Below, in pieces: positions 1 through 8,431 of a stretch of 64,000 nt of DNA. The DNA lies in NCBI RefSeq assembly GCF_009184865.1, contig NZ_CP045096.1:2976001-3040000 (forward strand), in the 5' to 3' direction. Under the pieces are notes generated by a model. It ran no database searches. It worked only from the letters and a program-made list of their open reading frames with translations, and was not told the DNA's origin. Every line of letters starts with the position of its first letter. The first letter of the stretch is position 1. Source of the DNA: Streptomyces phaeolivaceus. Lineage in GTDB: Bacteria > Actinomycetota > Actinomycetes > Streptomycetales > Streptomycetaceae. Both the position numbers and the translations under genes were made by a program.

Positions 1-589
1 ACTCGGCGTGCAGCCGCGCGAATTCCCCGGCCGTCCCGGAGCCCTCGCCGGTCTCGCCGCCGCTCTCGGCGCGGTCGATCCACAGCTTGCCCGCCGTGCC
101 GCCCCGGTAGCGCTTCCACCAGGCGGCCTCGCGGCCCATCGGCGCGGACAGCAGCACGGTGGCGGGACCGTGGGCGACATCGCCGACCGGCCCGTACGGG
201 AGGGTGGTGGCCGGGCCGCCGTCGAGCGGGACCGCCCGCGCCCAGCTGCGCCGGAGGCTGGCCTGACCGTGGGTGCTGAGCGCGAGGACCTGGCCGTCGG
301 GCGTCCAGCCGCGCACCTGGGTACGCCAACTCCCCCAGTACGTCAGGCGCTTGGCCGACCCGCCGTCGACGGGAGCGACATGGACCTCGGGCGCGCCGTC
401 CCGGGTGGAGGTCCAGGCGACGGTGGTGCCGTCCGGGGAGATCCTCGGATGGTTCACGGGTACGTTGTCCGCGCTGACCCGCCAGGCACGGCCGCCGTCC
501 AGAGGCGCGACCCACACGTCGTCCTCGGCGGTGAAGGCGACCAGGTCGCCGTGCAGGTGCGGATACCGGAAATACGCGAGCTGAGTCAC
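1..589 (-). CDS. Tricorn-like protease (S41 family), N-terminal part only
   Basis: This is the N-terminal ~196 residues of a gene that runs off the left edge. It starts with GTG at 589 and reads VTQLAYFRYPHLHGDLVAF. The visible part has the blade-like pattern of the tricorn N-terminal beta-propeller: repeats such as VNHPRISPDGTTVAWTS and VRGWTPDGQVLAL (PDG motifs). In tricorn proteases the propeller gates peptides to a C-terminal PDZ plus S41 serine protease core, which lies outside the window. The assignment rests on the propeller repeats and my memory of the family; catalytic residues cannot be seen. It could be another WD40/PD40 protein. A lipoprotein gene on the same strand lies 66 bp upstream. 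Confidence 0.7.
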   Translation of the reverse strand, partial: MTQLAYFRYPHLHGDLVAFTAEDDVWVAPLDGGRAWRVSADNVPVNHPRISPDGTTVAWTSTRDGAPEVHVAPVDGGSAKRLTYWGSWRTQVRGWTPDGQVLALSTHGQASLRRSWARAVPLDGGPATTLPYGPVGDVAHGPATVLLSAPMGREAAWWKRYRGGTAGKLWIDRAESGGETGEGSGTAGEFARLHAE

Positions 590-655
590 CCGGTCACTTT
601 AAGCAGCGTTCGGTCCGATGGGGAGGGGTTTGGATCATGTCCTCCGTGCCGGGCC

Positions 656-1198
656 TCACTTGCCCTCGGGTACGCACGCCGGGTCCTTCCGGCACCAGAT
701 GGTCTGGGTGACGGTGACCGTCACGGTCGGGCCCGGCTGACCGGGCTGCCCCGGCCGGTCGGATGCGGGGGCTTCGCAGTTGCCCAGCCCTTCGACGTGG
801 AACCACTCCTTGCCGCCGACCTTCGCGGTCAGATCACCGCGTACGCAGCGACCGTTGACCTCTTTGGTCACCTTTCCGGTGACGGTGATCTTCCGGCCTT
901 CCTTGTCCTCGCCCTGGCAGTCGACGTTCGCGACGGTGGCGACGGACGCGGACGGCCCCTCCGACTTCTTGCCGTCGCCGTCGTACGACGCCGTGCAGTT
1001 GAGCCACTGGACGTCGAGGCCCTGCCGTTCCAGTTCCTCGGTGCCCAGCTGGTCCGTCGTGAACGCGACCGCGCCGGTGTTGAGTCCGCCGCCCTCGCAG
1101 GCCACCAGGCCCGCGACCGCGCCGATCCCGAGCCCGACTCCCAGCAGGAGCCGGCGCCCGCCCGACCGGTACGCCCTGATCCGCCTCCATGCCCCCAT
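656..1198 (-). CDS. Putative lipoprotein, unknown function
   Basis: This 180-residue protein has a basic N-terminus with an RR pair (residues 15-16), a hydrophobic stretch (about 17-33) and a lipobox L31-V-A-C34, so it should be exported and lipid-anchored at Cys34. The mature part is small and acidic, with four further cysteines (around NCTAS, VDCQG, GRCVRG, NCEAP) that could form two disulfides, and it ends in a Pro/Thr/Val-rich tail. No enzyme motif was recognised. The ATG at 1198 gives a normal signal-peptide length. The gene reads toward the tricorn-like protease, 66 bp away. Confidence 0.75.
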   Translation of the reverse strand: MGAWRRIRAYRSGGRRLLLGVGLGIGAVAGLVACEGGGLNTGAVAFTTDQLGTEELERQGLDVQWLNCTASYDGDGKKSEGPSASVATVANVDCQGEDKEGRKITVTGKVTKEVNGRCVRGDLTAKVGGKEWFHVEGLGNCEAPASDRPGQPGQPGPTVTVTVTQTIWCRKDPACVPEGK

Positions 1199-1283
1199 GC
1201 ACGGCAGCCTGCCACCGCCCGCCGCGCCTTGGAAGACCGCATGCGGCCATGCCGCCGGGACCGCCGGGCGCGGGCGGCGGACG

Positions 1284-1676
1284 TCAGCCGCTCAGCAGCA
1301 GCCATTCCTGCAGCTCCACCAAGTTCCCCTCGGGATCCTTGAGATGGGCCACCCGCATCCGGTCGGTCATCAGTGCGGGGCCCTGGAGGAGGGTGGCGCC
1401 GCGCTCCACGATCTTCTCGCAGTAGGCGTCCAGAGCGTCGACCCGGAGCACGACCAGCGACCGGTGCCCGTTCGCCGCGTCGGCCAGCTCCCCGAGCACC
1501 TCGGCCATCATCGCCCGGTCCTGGAGGGCGATCCCCGCGGACCCGACGGCCGGACTGAACTTCTCGTACGGCCCCTCGACCGCGCCGGACTGCGGCTTCA
1601 GGCCGAGGACATCGGCGTAGAAGCGGTAGCAGGCGGCGAAGTCGGAGACGAGCAGCCTTACTTGGGCGAGTTCCAC
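1284..1676 (-). CDS. VOC (glyoxalase/bleomycin-resistance fold) family protein
   Basis: This is a 130-residue single-domain protein. It carries the VOC pattern: an N-terminal strand followed by FAACYRFYADVLGL, a mid-protein Arg/Glu-rich strand, and a C-terminal HLKDPEGNLVELQEW strand with a conserved metal-type glutamate. The open frame extends further upstream in low-quality proline/arginine sequence. The GTG at 1676 (VELAQVRLL) is preferred because the fold begins there. Substrate cannot be told from sequence; VOC members range from dioxygenases to lyases and antibiotic-binding proteins. It follows rsmE on the same strand (43-bp gap) and may be co-transcribed with it. Confidence 0.8.
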   Translation of the reverse strand: MELAQVRLLVSDFAACYRFYADVLGLKPQSGAVEGPYEKFSPAVGSAGIALQDRAMMAEVLGELADAANGHRSLVVLRVDALDAYCEKIVERGATLLQGPALMTDRMRVAHLKDPEGNLVELQEWLLLSG

Positions 1677-1719
1677 GATGCTCCCAGGGGGTCGGGGAGG
1701 CCGGTCGGGACCGGGGCGG

Positions 1720-2469
1720 TCAGGACCAGCGTCCGGTTCGGCCCAGCAGCAGCGCCCCGGCCGCCGTCCCGGCGGTCGAGGTACGCAGCACACTGGGCCC
1801 GAGTCGATACGCCCCCGCGCCCGCCTCGCGGAAGAGCGCCAGCTCCTCCGGCGACACGCCCCCCTCGGGCCCCACGACGAGCACGATCTCCCCGGCCGCC
1901 GGCAGCTCGGCCGTGGCGAGGGTCTCGTCGCCGCTCTCGTGCAGGACGGCGGCGAAGTCGGCCTTCGCCAGCAGCGCCGCGACCTGCTTGCCCGTGGCCG
2001 CGTCGGCGACCTCGGGGAACCGCGTCCGGCGGGACTGCTTGCCCGCCTCCCGGGCGGTGGCCCGCCACTTGGCGAGCGCCTTCAGCCCCCGGTCGCCCTT
2101 CCACTGGGTGATGCAGCGGGTGGCGGCCCAGGGCACGATCGCGTCGATGCCGACCTCGGTCATGGTCTCCACGGCCAGCTCGCCCCGGTCGCCCTTGGGC
2201 AGCGCCTGGACGACGGTGATCCGGGGCTCGGCCGGGGCCTCCTCGTGGACGGTCTCCAGGTCCATGACGACGAGCCGGTCCTTGCCCTCGGCGGCCTTGA
2301 CGATGCCCTCGGCCCAGCGTCCGCGGCCGTCGGTGAGGACGACGTCCTCCCCGGCCCGCAGCCGCTTCACGGAGACGGCGTGCCGTCCCTCGGGGCCGTC
2401 GAGGACCAGCTCGCCGCCGCAGCCGTCCGGCAGGTCCAGCGAGTCGACCACGAACACGGGTGCGGTCAT
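1720..2469 (-). CDS. rsmE: 16S rRNA m3U1498 methyltransferase RsmE
   Basis: RsmE methylates N3 of U1498 in 16S rRNA within the 30S subunit, using S-adenosylmethionine. The 249-residue protein has the expected N-terminal PUA-like part (HAVSVKRLRAGEDVVLTDG) and a C-terminal SPOUT knot with VVGPEGGVSPEELALF and LGPSVLRTSTAG, the SAM-binding loops of this family. The ATG at 2469 overlaps the upstream flavoprotein stop (2466-2468) in an ATGA arrangement, showing translational coupling and deciding the start over a longer in-frame extension. In many streptomycetes rsmE sits next to dnaJ-hrcA, as it does here. Confidence 0.93.
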   Translation of the reverse strand: MTAPVFVVDSLDLPDGCGGELVLDGPEGRHAVSVKRLRAGEDVVLTDGRGRWAEGIVKAAEGKDRLVVMDLETVHEEAPAEPRITVVQALPKGDRGELAVETMTEVGIDAIVPWAATRCITQWKGDRGLKALAKWRATAREAGKQSRRTRFPEVADAATGKQVAALLAKADFAAVLHESGDETLATAELPAAGEIVLVVGPEGGVSPEELALFREAGAGAYRLGPSVLRTSTAGTAAGALLLGRTGRWS

Positions 2470-3596
2470 CGCCCCTCGCTCCCGGCCTGCCCGCCGCCCT
2501 GGCCGCCCTGACCCGCCGGGCCGCTGCCGACCTGGGCGGAGGCCTGTGCGGCCTGCGCGGCGGTGATCTCGGCGGCCAGCAGCTCGACCAGTTCCCCGGC
2601 CGGCAGTTCCCGGGCCATCCGGTGGCCCTGCCCGGCCCACAGCGCCATGCCCTGCGCGTCCCCGGCCTTGGCGGCGGCCTTGCGCAGCGGCGAGGTGAGG
2701 TGGTGGACCTCCGGGTAGGCGACGGGGGCGTACGGGCCGTGCTCGCGCAGGAACCGGTTGACCAGCCCGCGCGCCGGGCGCCCGGAGAAGGCGCGGGTCA
2801 GCTCGGTGCGGACGAAGAGCGGGTCGGTCAGCGCCTGCTTGTGCACGGCGTGCGCGCCGGACTCGGCGGTGGCGAGGAACGCGGTGCCGAGCTGGGCCGC
2901 GCTGACGCCCGCGGTGAGGAGGGCGGCGATCTGGCCGCCGCGCATGATGCCGCCGGCCGCGACCATCGGCAGCGCCACGGCCTCACGGACCTGGGCGACT
3001 AGCGCCAGCAGGCCGACGCCGGCGCGGTCCCGCTCGGGGTCGTCGCGGTGGGTGCCCTGGTGGCCGCCGGCCTCGACGCCCTGCACGATCACGGCGTGGG
3101 CTCCGGACCGCTCCACGGCCTGGGCCTCCTCCGCCGAGGTCGCGGTGACCAGGGTGAGGGTGCCCTTGCGGACGAGGGAGTCGATGACCTCGGGGGTCGG
3201 ACAGCCGAAGTGGAACGACACCACCGGCACGGGGTTGTCGAGCAGGACGGCGAGCTTGGCCTCGTAGCCGTCGTCGCGCCCGCTGTCCGGGTCGCCCAGC
3301 TCGGCGTCGTACCAGGTGGCCTCACCGGCGAGCTGCTCCGCGTACACCTCGACGGCGGCGGGCTCGGCGTACTCGGGCTGCGGCATGAACAGGTTCACGC
3401 CGAAGGGGCGCGAGGTGAGCGCTCGGAGCTCCTTGATCTCCTGGTACATCCCGTCGGCCGTCTTGTACCCGGCGGCCAGGAACCCCAGCCCGCCCGCCTC
3501 GGACACGGCGGCGGCCAACCGCGGCACGGAGACCCCGCCCGCCATCGGGGCCTGCACGATCGGGAGCGGGACGAGATCGGTCAGTGCGGAGGACAT
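2466..3596 (-). CDS. Nitronate monooxygenase family FMN oxidoreductase
   Basis: This is a 376-residue TIM-barrel flavoprotein of the NMO/2-nitropropane dioxygenase-like family. The N-terminus LPIVQAPMAGG is the family signature. Later motifs include VVSFHFGCP, HAVIVQGVEAGGHQGTHR (phosphate/FMN loop), LPMVAAGGI and QLGTAFLATAESG. Family members oxidise nitronates with FMN and O2, or act as FabK-like enoyl reductases; the substrate here is not decidable. The start at 3596 (MSSALTDLVPLP) is chosen over an upstream ATG at 3626. The stop overlaps the rsmE start, so the two form an operon. The gene is transcribed downstream of the dispersed repeat at 3668-3782. Confidence 0.88.
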   Translation of the reverse strand: MSSALTDLVPLPIVQAPMAGGVSVPRLAAAVSEAGGLGFLAAGYKTADGMYQEIKELRALTSRPFGVNLFMPQPEYAEPAAVEVYAEQLAGEATWYDAELGDPDSGRDDGYEAKLAVLLDNPVPVVSFHFGCPTPEVIDSLVRKGTLTLVTATSAEEAQAVERSGAHAVIVQGVEAGGHQGTHRDDPERDRAGVGLLALVAQVREAVALPMVAAGGIMRGGQIAALLTAGVSAAQLGTAFLATAESGAHAVHKQALTDPLFVRTELTRAFSGRPARGLVNRFLREHGPYAPVAYPEVHHLTSPLRKAAAKAGDAQGMALWAGQGHRMARELPAGELVELLAAEITAAQAAQASAQVGSGPAGQGGQGGGQAGSEGR

Positions 3597-3667
3597 GACG
3601 GCATGGTGCCACTGTCCTCCGGACATCGCCGAATCGGGGTCGGTCGTTTGTTCGGGTGCGGGTGGGT

Positions 3668-3782
3668 GGGGGCTGGTCGCGCAGTTCCCCGCGCCCCTGA
3701 AAGACCAGCCCCTGCGGGCCTGAAAAGCATGGGGCGCAGCCCCGGCTTTTCAGGGGCGCGGGAAACTGCGCGAGAAGCCCCA
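3668..3782. repeat. Dispersed inverted repeat, GGGGCGCGGGAA(C)TGCGCG family, full copy
   Basis: The left arm (about 3668-3703) and right arm (about 3745-3782) are near-perfect inverted copies: gcgcagttccccgcgcccct against aggggcgcgggaaactgcgc, both flanked by GGGGCT/AGCCCC. The unit lies just after the dnaJ stop, so it could act as a terminator or mRNA 3'-end hairpin. Related copies occur at 14869, 19725, 20894 and 41332. Confidence 0.85.
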
Positions 3783-3821
3783 CCGGACCCGCGCCCGACA
3801 ACGAACCCCCTACGAACCCGC

Positions 3822-4958
3822 TCAGCGCCCGTTGAACGCGTCCTTCAGCCGCGAGAACAGCCCCTGCTGACCGGGCTGGAACTGCCCCGTCGGCCGTTCC
3901 TCACCCCGCAGCACGGCCAGCTGCCGCAGCAGCGCCTCCTGCTCGGGATCGAGCTTCGTCGGCGTCTGCACCTCGACGTGGACGATCAGATCCCCACGCC
4001 CGCCACCGCGCAGATGCGTGACACCGCGCCCGTGCAGCGGGATCGACTGCCCGGACTGGGTCCCGGGCCGGATGTCGACCTCCTCCAGCCCGTCCAGCGT
4101 CTCCAGCGGCACCTTCGTGCCGAGGGACGCCGCCGTCATCGGGATCGTCACCGTGCAGTGCAGATCGTCGCCGCGCCGCTGGAACGTCGGGTGCGGCAGC
4201 TCGTGGATCTCGACGTAGAGGTCACCGGCGGGACCGCCACCGGGCCCGACCTCGCCCTCACCGGCCAGCTGGATCCGCGTGCCGTTGTCGACACCCGCCG
4301 GGATCTTGACCGTGAGCGTCCGCCGCGACCGCACCCGCCCGTCGCCCGCGCACTCGGGGCACGGGTTCGGGACGATCGTGCCGAACCCCTGGCACTGCGG
4401 GCAGGGCCGGGAGGTCATGACCTGGCCCAGGAAGGACCGGGTGACCTGCGAGACCTCACCGCGACCGCGGCACATGTCACAGGTCTGGGCGGTCGTACCG
4501 GGGGCCGCGCCCTCGCCGCTGCACGTCGTACAGACGACGGCCGTGTCGACCTGGATGTCCTTCGTCGTGCCGAAGGCCGCCTCGTCGAGGTCGACCTCCA
4601 GCCGGATCATCGCGTCCTGCCCCCGGCGCGTACGCGACCGCGGACCCCGCTGGGACGCCGTACCGAAGAAGGCGTCCATGATGTCCGAGAAGTTGCCGAA
4701 GCCACCGGCGCCGAAGCCGCCCGCGCCTCCGCCGCCCGCCTGGGACAGCGGGTCGCCGCCGAGGTCGTAGACCTGCTTCTTCTGCGGGTCCGACAACACC
4801 TCGTAGGCGGCGTTGATCTCCTTGAACCGCTCCTGGGTCTTCGGATCGGGATTGACGTCCGGGTGCAGCTCGCGAGCGAGCCTCCGGAACGCCTTCTTGA
4901 TCTCGTCCTGGGACGCGTCGCGGCGCACGCCGAGCACGGCGTAGTAGTCCGTGGCCAC
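3822..4958 (-). CDS. dnaJ: Molecular chaperone DnaJ (second, HrcA-linked copy)
   Basis: This Hsp40 co-chaperone stimulates DnaK ATPase and binds unfolded clients. All regions of a type I DnaJ are present in 378 residues: J domain (residues about 4-68, with HPD in RELHPDVNPD), a Gly/Phe linker (GGGGAGGFGAGGFGNF), four zinc-binding CxxCxGxG repeats (CTTCSGEG, CDMCRGRG, CPQCQGFG, CPECAGDG) and C-terminal beta domains. The start is GTG at 4958, immediately abutting the hrcA TAA, so the pair is one operon under CIRCE. The low-complexity G/F segment is complete. Streptomycetes usually carry a second dnaJ in the dnaK operon, so this is probably dnaJ2. Confidence 0.96.
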   Translation of the reverse strand: MATDYYAVLGVRRDASQDEIKKAFRRLARELHPDVNPDPKTQERFKEINAAYEVLSDPQKKQVYDLGGDPLSQAGGGGAGGFGAGGFGNFSDIMDAFFGTASQRGPRSRTRRGQDAMIRLEVDLDEAAFGTTKDIQVDTAVVCTTCSGEGAAPGTTAQTCDMCRGRGEVSQVTRSFLGQVMTSRPCPQCQGFGTIVPNPCPECAGDGRVRSRRTLTVKIPAGVDNGTRIQLAGEGEVGPGGGPAGDLYVEIHELPHPTFQRRGDDLHCTVTIPMTAASLGTKVPLETLDGLEEVDIRPGTQSGQSIPLHGRGVTHLRGGGRGDLIVHVEVQTPTKLDPEQEALLRQLAVLRGEERPTGQFQPGQQGLFSRLKDAFNGR

Positions 4959-5975
4959 TTAAGACTCCGCCAGGATCTGTCCGACGTACCGTGCCACCGC
5001 TCGTACCGCTCCCATCGTTCCCGGATAGTCCATGCGCGTAGGTCCGACCACGCCCAGTTTCGCTACTGCCTCGCCGCCCGAACCGTAGCCGACGGAGACG
5101 ACGGACGTGGAGTTGAGTCCCTCATACGCGTTCTCATGACCGATGCGTACGGTCATGCCCGAATCCCCCGCCTCGCCAAGCAACTTGAGGAGGACGACCT
5201 GTTCCTCCAAGGCTTCCAGAACGGGGCGGATCGTGAGGGGAAAGTCATGACCGAAGCGGGTGAGATTGGCGGTTCCGCCGATCATCAGCCGCTCCTCGCT
5301 CTCCTCCACGAGTGCTTCGAGGAGGGTGGAGAGCACCGTCGCGACCGTGCCCCGGTCCTCGGCGTCGAACGCCTCCGGCAGGTCCTCGACCAGCCGGGGC
5401 ACGTCGGTGAACCGGCGGCCCGCGACCTTGCTGTTCAGCCGGGCGCGAAGATCCGCGAGTGACGTTTCTCCGAACGGCGCCGGGCAGTCCACCAGCCGCT
5501 GTTCCACCCGTCCGGTGTCCGTGATCAGCACGAGCATCAGCCGGGCGGGGGCCAGCGACAGCAGCTCCACATGCCGCACCGTCGACCGGGTGAGCGACGG
5601 ATACTGCACGACGGCGACCTGCCGGGTGAGCTGCGCGAGCAGCCGTACGGTCCGTGCCACCACGTCGTCCAGATCGACCGCGCCGTCCAGGAAGTTCTGG
5701 ATGGCGCGCCGCTCGGGCGGGGTCATCGGCTTGACGCCGGCCAGCTTGTCGACGAAGAGCCGGTACCCCTTGTCGGTGGGGATGCGGCCCGCGCTGGTGT
5801 GGGGCTGGGCGATGAAGCCCTCGTCCTCCAGCGCCGCCATGTCGTTGCGGACGGTCGCCGGGGAGACACCGAGGTTGTGCCGCTCGGTGAGCGCCTTGGA
5901 ACCGACCGGCTCCTCGGTGCCCACATAGTCCTGGACGATGGCGCGCAGCACCTGGAGCCTGCGTTCACTGAGCAT
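4959..5975 (-). CDS. hrcA: Heat-inducible transcription repressor HrcA
   Basis: HrcA represses heat-shock genes by binding CIRCE; GroEL assists its folding. The 338-residue protein starts at ATG 5975 ([18 protein letters not shown]) and has the N-terminal winged helix ([18 protein letters not shown], residues about 43-60), the [15 protein letters not shown] signature, and the long C-terminal GAF-like dimerisation region ending [11 protein letters not shown]. The longer open frame to 6116 reads across CIRCE and the promoter and is rejected. It is first in the hrcA-dnaJ operon and sits 37 bp downstream of its own operator, so it is autoregulated. Confidence 0.96.
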   Translation of the reverse strand: MLSERRLQVLRAIVQDYVGTEEPVGSKALTERHNLGVSPATVRNDMAALEDEGFIAQPHTSAGRIPTDKGYRLFVDKLAGVKPMTPPERRAIQNFLDGAVDLDDVVARTVRLLAQLTRQVAVVQYPSLTRSTVRHVELLSLAPARLMLVLITDTGRVEQRLVDCPAPFGETSLADLRARLNSKVAGRRFTDVPRLVEDLPEAFDAEDRGTVATVLSTLLEALVEESEERLMIGGTANLTRFGHDFPLTIRPVLEALEEQVVLLKLLGEAGDSGMTVRIGHENAYEGLNSTSVVSVGYGSGGEAVAKLGVVGPTRMDYPGTMGAVRAVARYVGQILAES

Positions 5976-6012
5976 CGCGCACACCTCCAGCTCGCTCTCC
6001 GGTGACTCCCCC

Positions 6013-6039
6013 TTGGCACTCACCACGGGCGAGTGCCAA
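6013..6039. promoter_or_regulatory. CIRCE operator (HrcA binding site)
   Basis: This is a perfect inverted repeat: TTGGCACTC, a nine-base spacer, then GAGTGCCAA. It matches the CIRCE consensus except TTGG for TTAG in each arm. It lies between the hrcA start and the predicted promoter, the expected repressor position. Confidence 0.95.
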
Positions 6040-6051
6040 CACTCCCCGCCC

Positions 6052-6082
6052 AGTGTACGGCGGTGGGGTACGCCCCCGGCAA
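6052..6082 (-). promoter_or_regulatory. Predicted vegetative promoter of hrcA-dnaJ
   Basis: On the minus strand, TTGCCG (6077-6082) and TACACT (6052-6057) are separated by 19 bp and resemble the principal sigma (HrdB) -35/-10 boxes. Transcription would start just before CIRCE, so HrcA binding would block it. Confidence 0.55.
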
Positions 6083-6174
6083 GGCCGGGCTCCGGTCGGG
6101 CTCCGGTCGGGGCCACTTTCCTACTGGGGAGTACGCGAGAACGCCGTCCCCTGAACCACAGCTAGCGTCGGCGC

Positions 6175-6915
6175 ATGACGGTGACTTGGGAAGAGTGCGG
6201 GTGGCAGGGATTGACGCCCCGGGTCGGACGGTGCCGCCTGCCCGGCTGGGACTGCACGGTCGGGCTGGTGGCCGGGGACGGTGCGGCCCTCATGATCGAC
6301 GCGGGGTCGAGCCTGCGGGAGGGCGCGCGGTTGCGCACCGAGGCGTGCCGGCTGCTCGGCGGCGCCCGTGTGACACATCTCGCGCTCACCCACCCCCATT
6401 TCGACCATGTCTTCGGTGCGGCGGCGTTCGCCGGGGTGGAGGTCTTCGGCGCGGTGGGCGTCGACGGCGTCCCGACCGGCTCGTCCGAGGCCCTCCGCGC
6501 GGACGCCGTGCACCACGGCCTCGCCCCGGCGGACGCCACCGAGGCCGCCGACCTGCTCGTCCGCCCCCGTCACCAGGTCTCCGGCGAGTGGACGCTCGAC
6601 CTGGGCGGCGGCGTCCGGGTGCTCCTGGCGAACGTGGGGCCGGGGCACACCGGCCACGACCTGGCGGTCCTGGTCCGGGGAACCCCCGACGGCTGCCCGG
6701 AGGTCGTCTTCTGCGGGGACCTGGTCGAGGAGTCCGGCGAACCGCAGGCGGGCCCCGACGCGATCCCCTCCCGCTGGCCGGACGCGCTCGACCGTCTCCT
6801 GAACCTGGGCGGCGAGGACGCGCTGTACGTCCCCGGGCACGGGGCGGTGGTGGACGCGGCGTTCGTCCGGGCCCAACGCGACGCGCTGGCCCGCCGCTTC
6901 GGCGTGTCGGGCTGA
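6175..6915 (+). CDS. MBL-fold metallo-hydrolase
   Basis: This 246-residue protein has the metallo-beta-lactamase fold. HPHFDH (residues about 73-78) is the metal-binding HxHxDH motif. Downstream GPGHTGHDLAV and FCGDLVEE provide the next His and the bridging Asp, and VPGHGAVVD the last His. MIDAGSS near the N-terminus is the first conserved strand. The complete ligand set suggests an active binuclear Zn hydrolase, but the family covers glyoxalase II, nucleases and lactonases, and substrate is unknown. It starts 58 bp downstream of a run transcribed away from hrcA. It is 42 bp upstream of the DUF3097 gene on the same strand, a likely pair. Confidence 0.85.
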   Translation: MTVTWEECGWQGLTPRVGRCRLPGWDCTVGLVAGDGAALMIDAGSSLREGARLRTEACRLLGGARVTHLALTHPHFDHVFGAAAFAGVEVFGAVGVDGVPTGSSEALRADAVHHGLAPADATEAADLLVRPRHQVSGEWTLDLGGGVRVLLANVGPGHTGHDLAVLVRGTPDGCPEVVFCGDLVEESGEPQAGPDAIPSRWPDALDRLLNLGGEDALYVPGHGAVVDAAFVRAQRDALARRFGVSG

Positions 6916-6957
6916 GTGCGCGGGCATCCGGGCACGGCTTCTCCTATCGTCACTCGA

Positions 6958-7773
6958 ATGCGCCAGTACTCACCCGACCTGACCCCTCCCTGGAAGAAGT
7001 CCCCGCCGGCCCCCGAGGTCCCGGCCGACCCCGGGCTGGTCGTCGAGGAGCCCACCACCGGCTTCTGCGGGGCGGTCATCGGCTGCGAGGCGGGCACGGT
7101 GACGCTGGAGGACCGCTTCGGCAAGCACCGGGTGTTCCCGCTGGAGCCCCGGGGCTTCCTCCTGGAGGGCCGGGTGGTGACGCTGGTCCGCCCCGCCGCG
7201 TCGGCCCCGGTCCGTCCCGCCCGTACGGCCTCCGGTTCGGTCGCGGTCCCCGGCGCCCGCGCGCGTGTGGCCCGCGCCGGGCGCATCTGTGTCGAGGGCC
7301 GTCATGACGCGGAACTCGTCGAGAAGGTGTGGGGCGACGATCTGCGCGTCGAGGGCGTGGTGGTGGAGTACCTGGAGGGCGTGGACGACCTGCCGTCGGT
7401 CGTCGCGGACTTCGCCCCGGGCCCTGATGCGAGGTTGGGCGTCCTGGTCGACCACCTGGTCCCCGGCAGCAAGGAGTCACGCATCGCCGCGTCGGTCACG
7501 AGCGAACACGCCCTGGTCGTCGGCCACCCGTACATCGACATCTGGGAGGCCGTGAAGCCGTCCTCGGTCGGCATCCCGGCATGGCCGCGCGTACCGCGCG
7601 GGCAGGACTGGAAGACGGGCGTGTGCCGGGCGCTGGGGTGGCCTGCGGAGAACACCGGGGCGGTGTGGCAGGCGATTCTGGGGCGGGTGGGGTCTTATCG
7701 GGACCTGGAGCCGGAGCTGTTGGGGAGGGTGGAGGAACTGATCGACTTCGTCACGGATAGCGGTGGGGCCTGA
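6958..7773 (+). CDS. DUF3097 family protein
   Basis: This 271-residue actinobacterial protein of unknown function begins MRQYSPDLTPPWKKSP at 6958. The segment RICVEGRHDAELVEKVWGD and a following acidic stretch resemble the Toprim glutamate plus DxD arrangement, which would imply phosphodiester or nucleic-acid chemistry; this is a reading of the motif, not proof. The C-terminus is helical (VEELIDFVTDSGGA). The reading frame is open 42 bp further upstream but lacks family-like sequence. The 3' end overlaps the convergent Uma2 gene by 23 bp. Confidence 0.8.
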   Translation: MRQYSPDLTPPWKKSPPAPEVPADPGLVVEEPTTGFCGAVIGCEAGTVTLEDRFGKHRVFPLEPRGFLLEGRVVTLVRPAASAPVRPARTASGSVAVPGARARVARAGRICVEGRHDAELVEKVWGDDLRVEGVVVEYLEGVDDLPSVVADFAPGPDARLGVLVDHLVPGSKESRIAASVTSEHALVVGHPYIDIWEAVKPSSVGIPAWPRVPRGQDWKTGVCRALGWPAENTGAVWQAILGRVGSYRDLEPELLGRVEELIDFVTDSGGA

Positions 7774-8329
7774 CGTTGGGGAACGTACTGAATCCGCTGG
7801 TGTCGATGTCGAGTCGCAGAGCTGACACGGGCACCGTTTCGCCGAACTTCCAAATCGCCTGCCCCTTGTAGTCGGCCTTCTCGCCAACGCCCTCGGGCTC
7901 CGTCAACACGACGCACTGTGCCATGACCGGGTCGACGACGAGGTAGACAGGCACCCCACCTGCGGCGTAGATCGACCGCTTCACCCCGTAGTCGCGGTCG
8001 ATGCTGGTCTTGGAAACGACCTCGACGACCATGGTGATCAGCGTGGACGGAAGCAGCCGCCCCGAGGCGGGCAGAGTCTCGGGTGCCACGACGACCAAGT
8101 CGGGAACAGGCTCGCTCGCCTCGCTGACGATGTCGACGTCCTGTGTCTGGAGGGCGTACCAGTGATCAACCGGAACCTGCCTGCCCAGCAACATCACAAT
8201 GACGTTGTGCACCAGGTCAGGGCTGGCCATCATCACGATTTCTCCCCGGAGAAGTTCGGCCTTGACACCCTCGGGCGGCTCGAACGTCTCGAAGAACCTG
8301 GTCATCCCGCGCTCGTCCACAGCGGTCAT
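7751..8329 (-). CDS. Uma2 family (DUF820) restriction-endonuclease-like protein
   Basis: This 192-residue protein has the PD-(D/E)xK fold of the Uma2 family. It shows ELLRGEIVMMASP, then PVPDLVVVAPE (acidic residue), VVEVVSKTS (E of ExK region) and RDYGVKRSIYAAGGVPVYLVVD with the later Lys. Uma2 genes are abundant in Streptomyces, cyanobacteria and Chloroflexi. Their biological role is not established; they are often called hypothetical endonucleases. It is a single gene convergent with and overlapping DUF3097. Codon use has slightly more A/T third positions than its neighbours, which could hint at transfer. Confidence 0.82.
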   Translation of the reverse strand: MTAVDERGMTRFFETFEPPEGVKAELLRGEIVMMASPDLVHNVIVMLLGRQVPVDHWYALQTQDVDIVSEASEPVPDLVVVAPETLPASGRLLPSTLITMVVEVVSKTSIDRDYGVKRSIYAAGGVPVYLVVDPVMAQCVVLTEPEGVGEKADYKGQAIWKFGETVPVSALRLDIDTSGFSTFPNVRPHRYP

Positions 8330-8431
8330 CTCCGCAGCCTCCGGTTTCCGCCACCGTCAGTTACGGCAGCAGCCTACGAACCAGGCTAAGTACCGAACCC
8401 CAGTTCCGCACGGATTCACCCACCCGGGTGA

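Noticed and set aside
8..1342. 444-codon plus-strand frame across the first genes
   Set aside because: Arg/Pro/Ala-rich shadow of the minus-strand tricorn and lipoprotein genes; no domain signature.
3048..5462. 804-codon plus-strand frame opposite the NMO-dnaJ-hrcA genes
   Set aside because: High-GC antisense shadow; the minus strand encodes recognised proteins.
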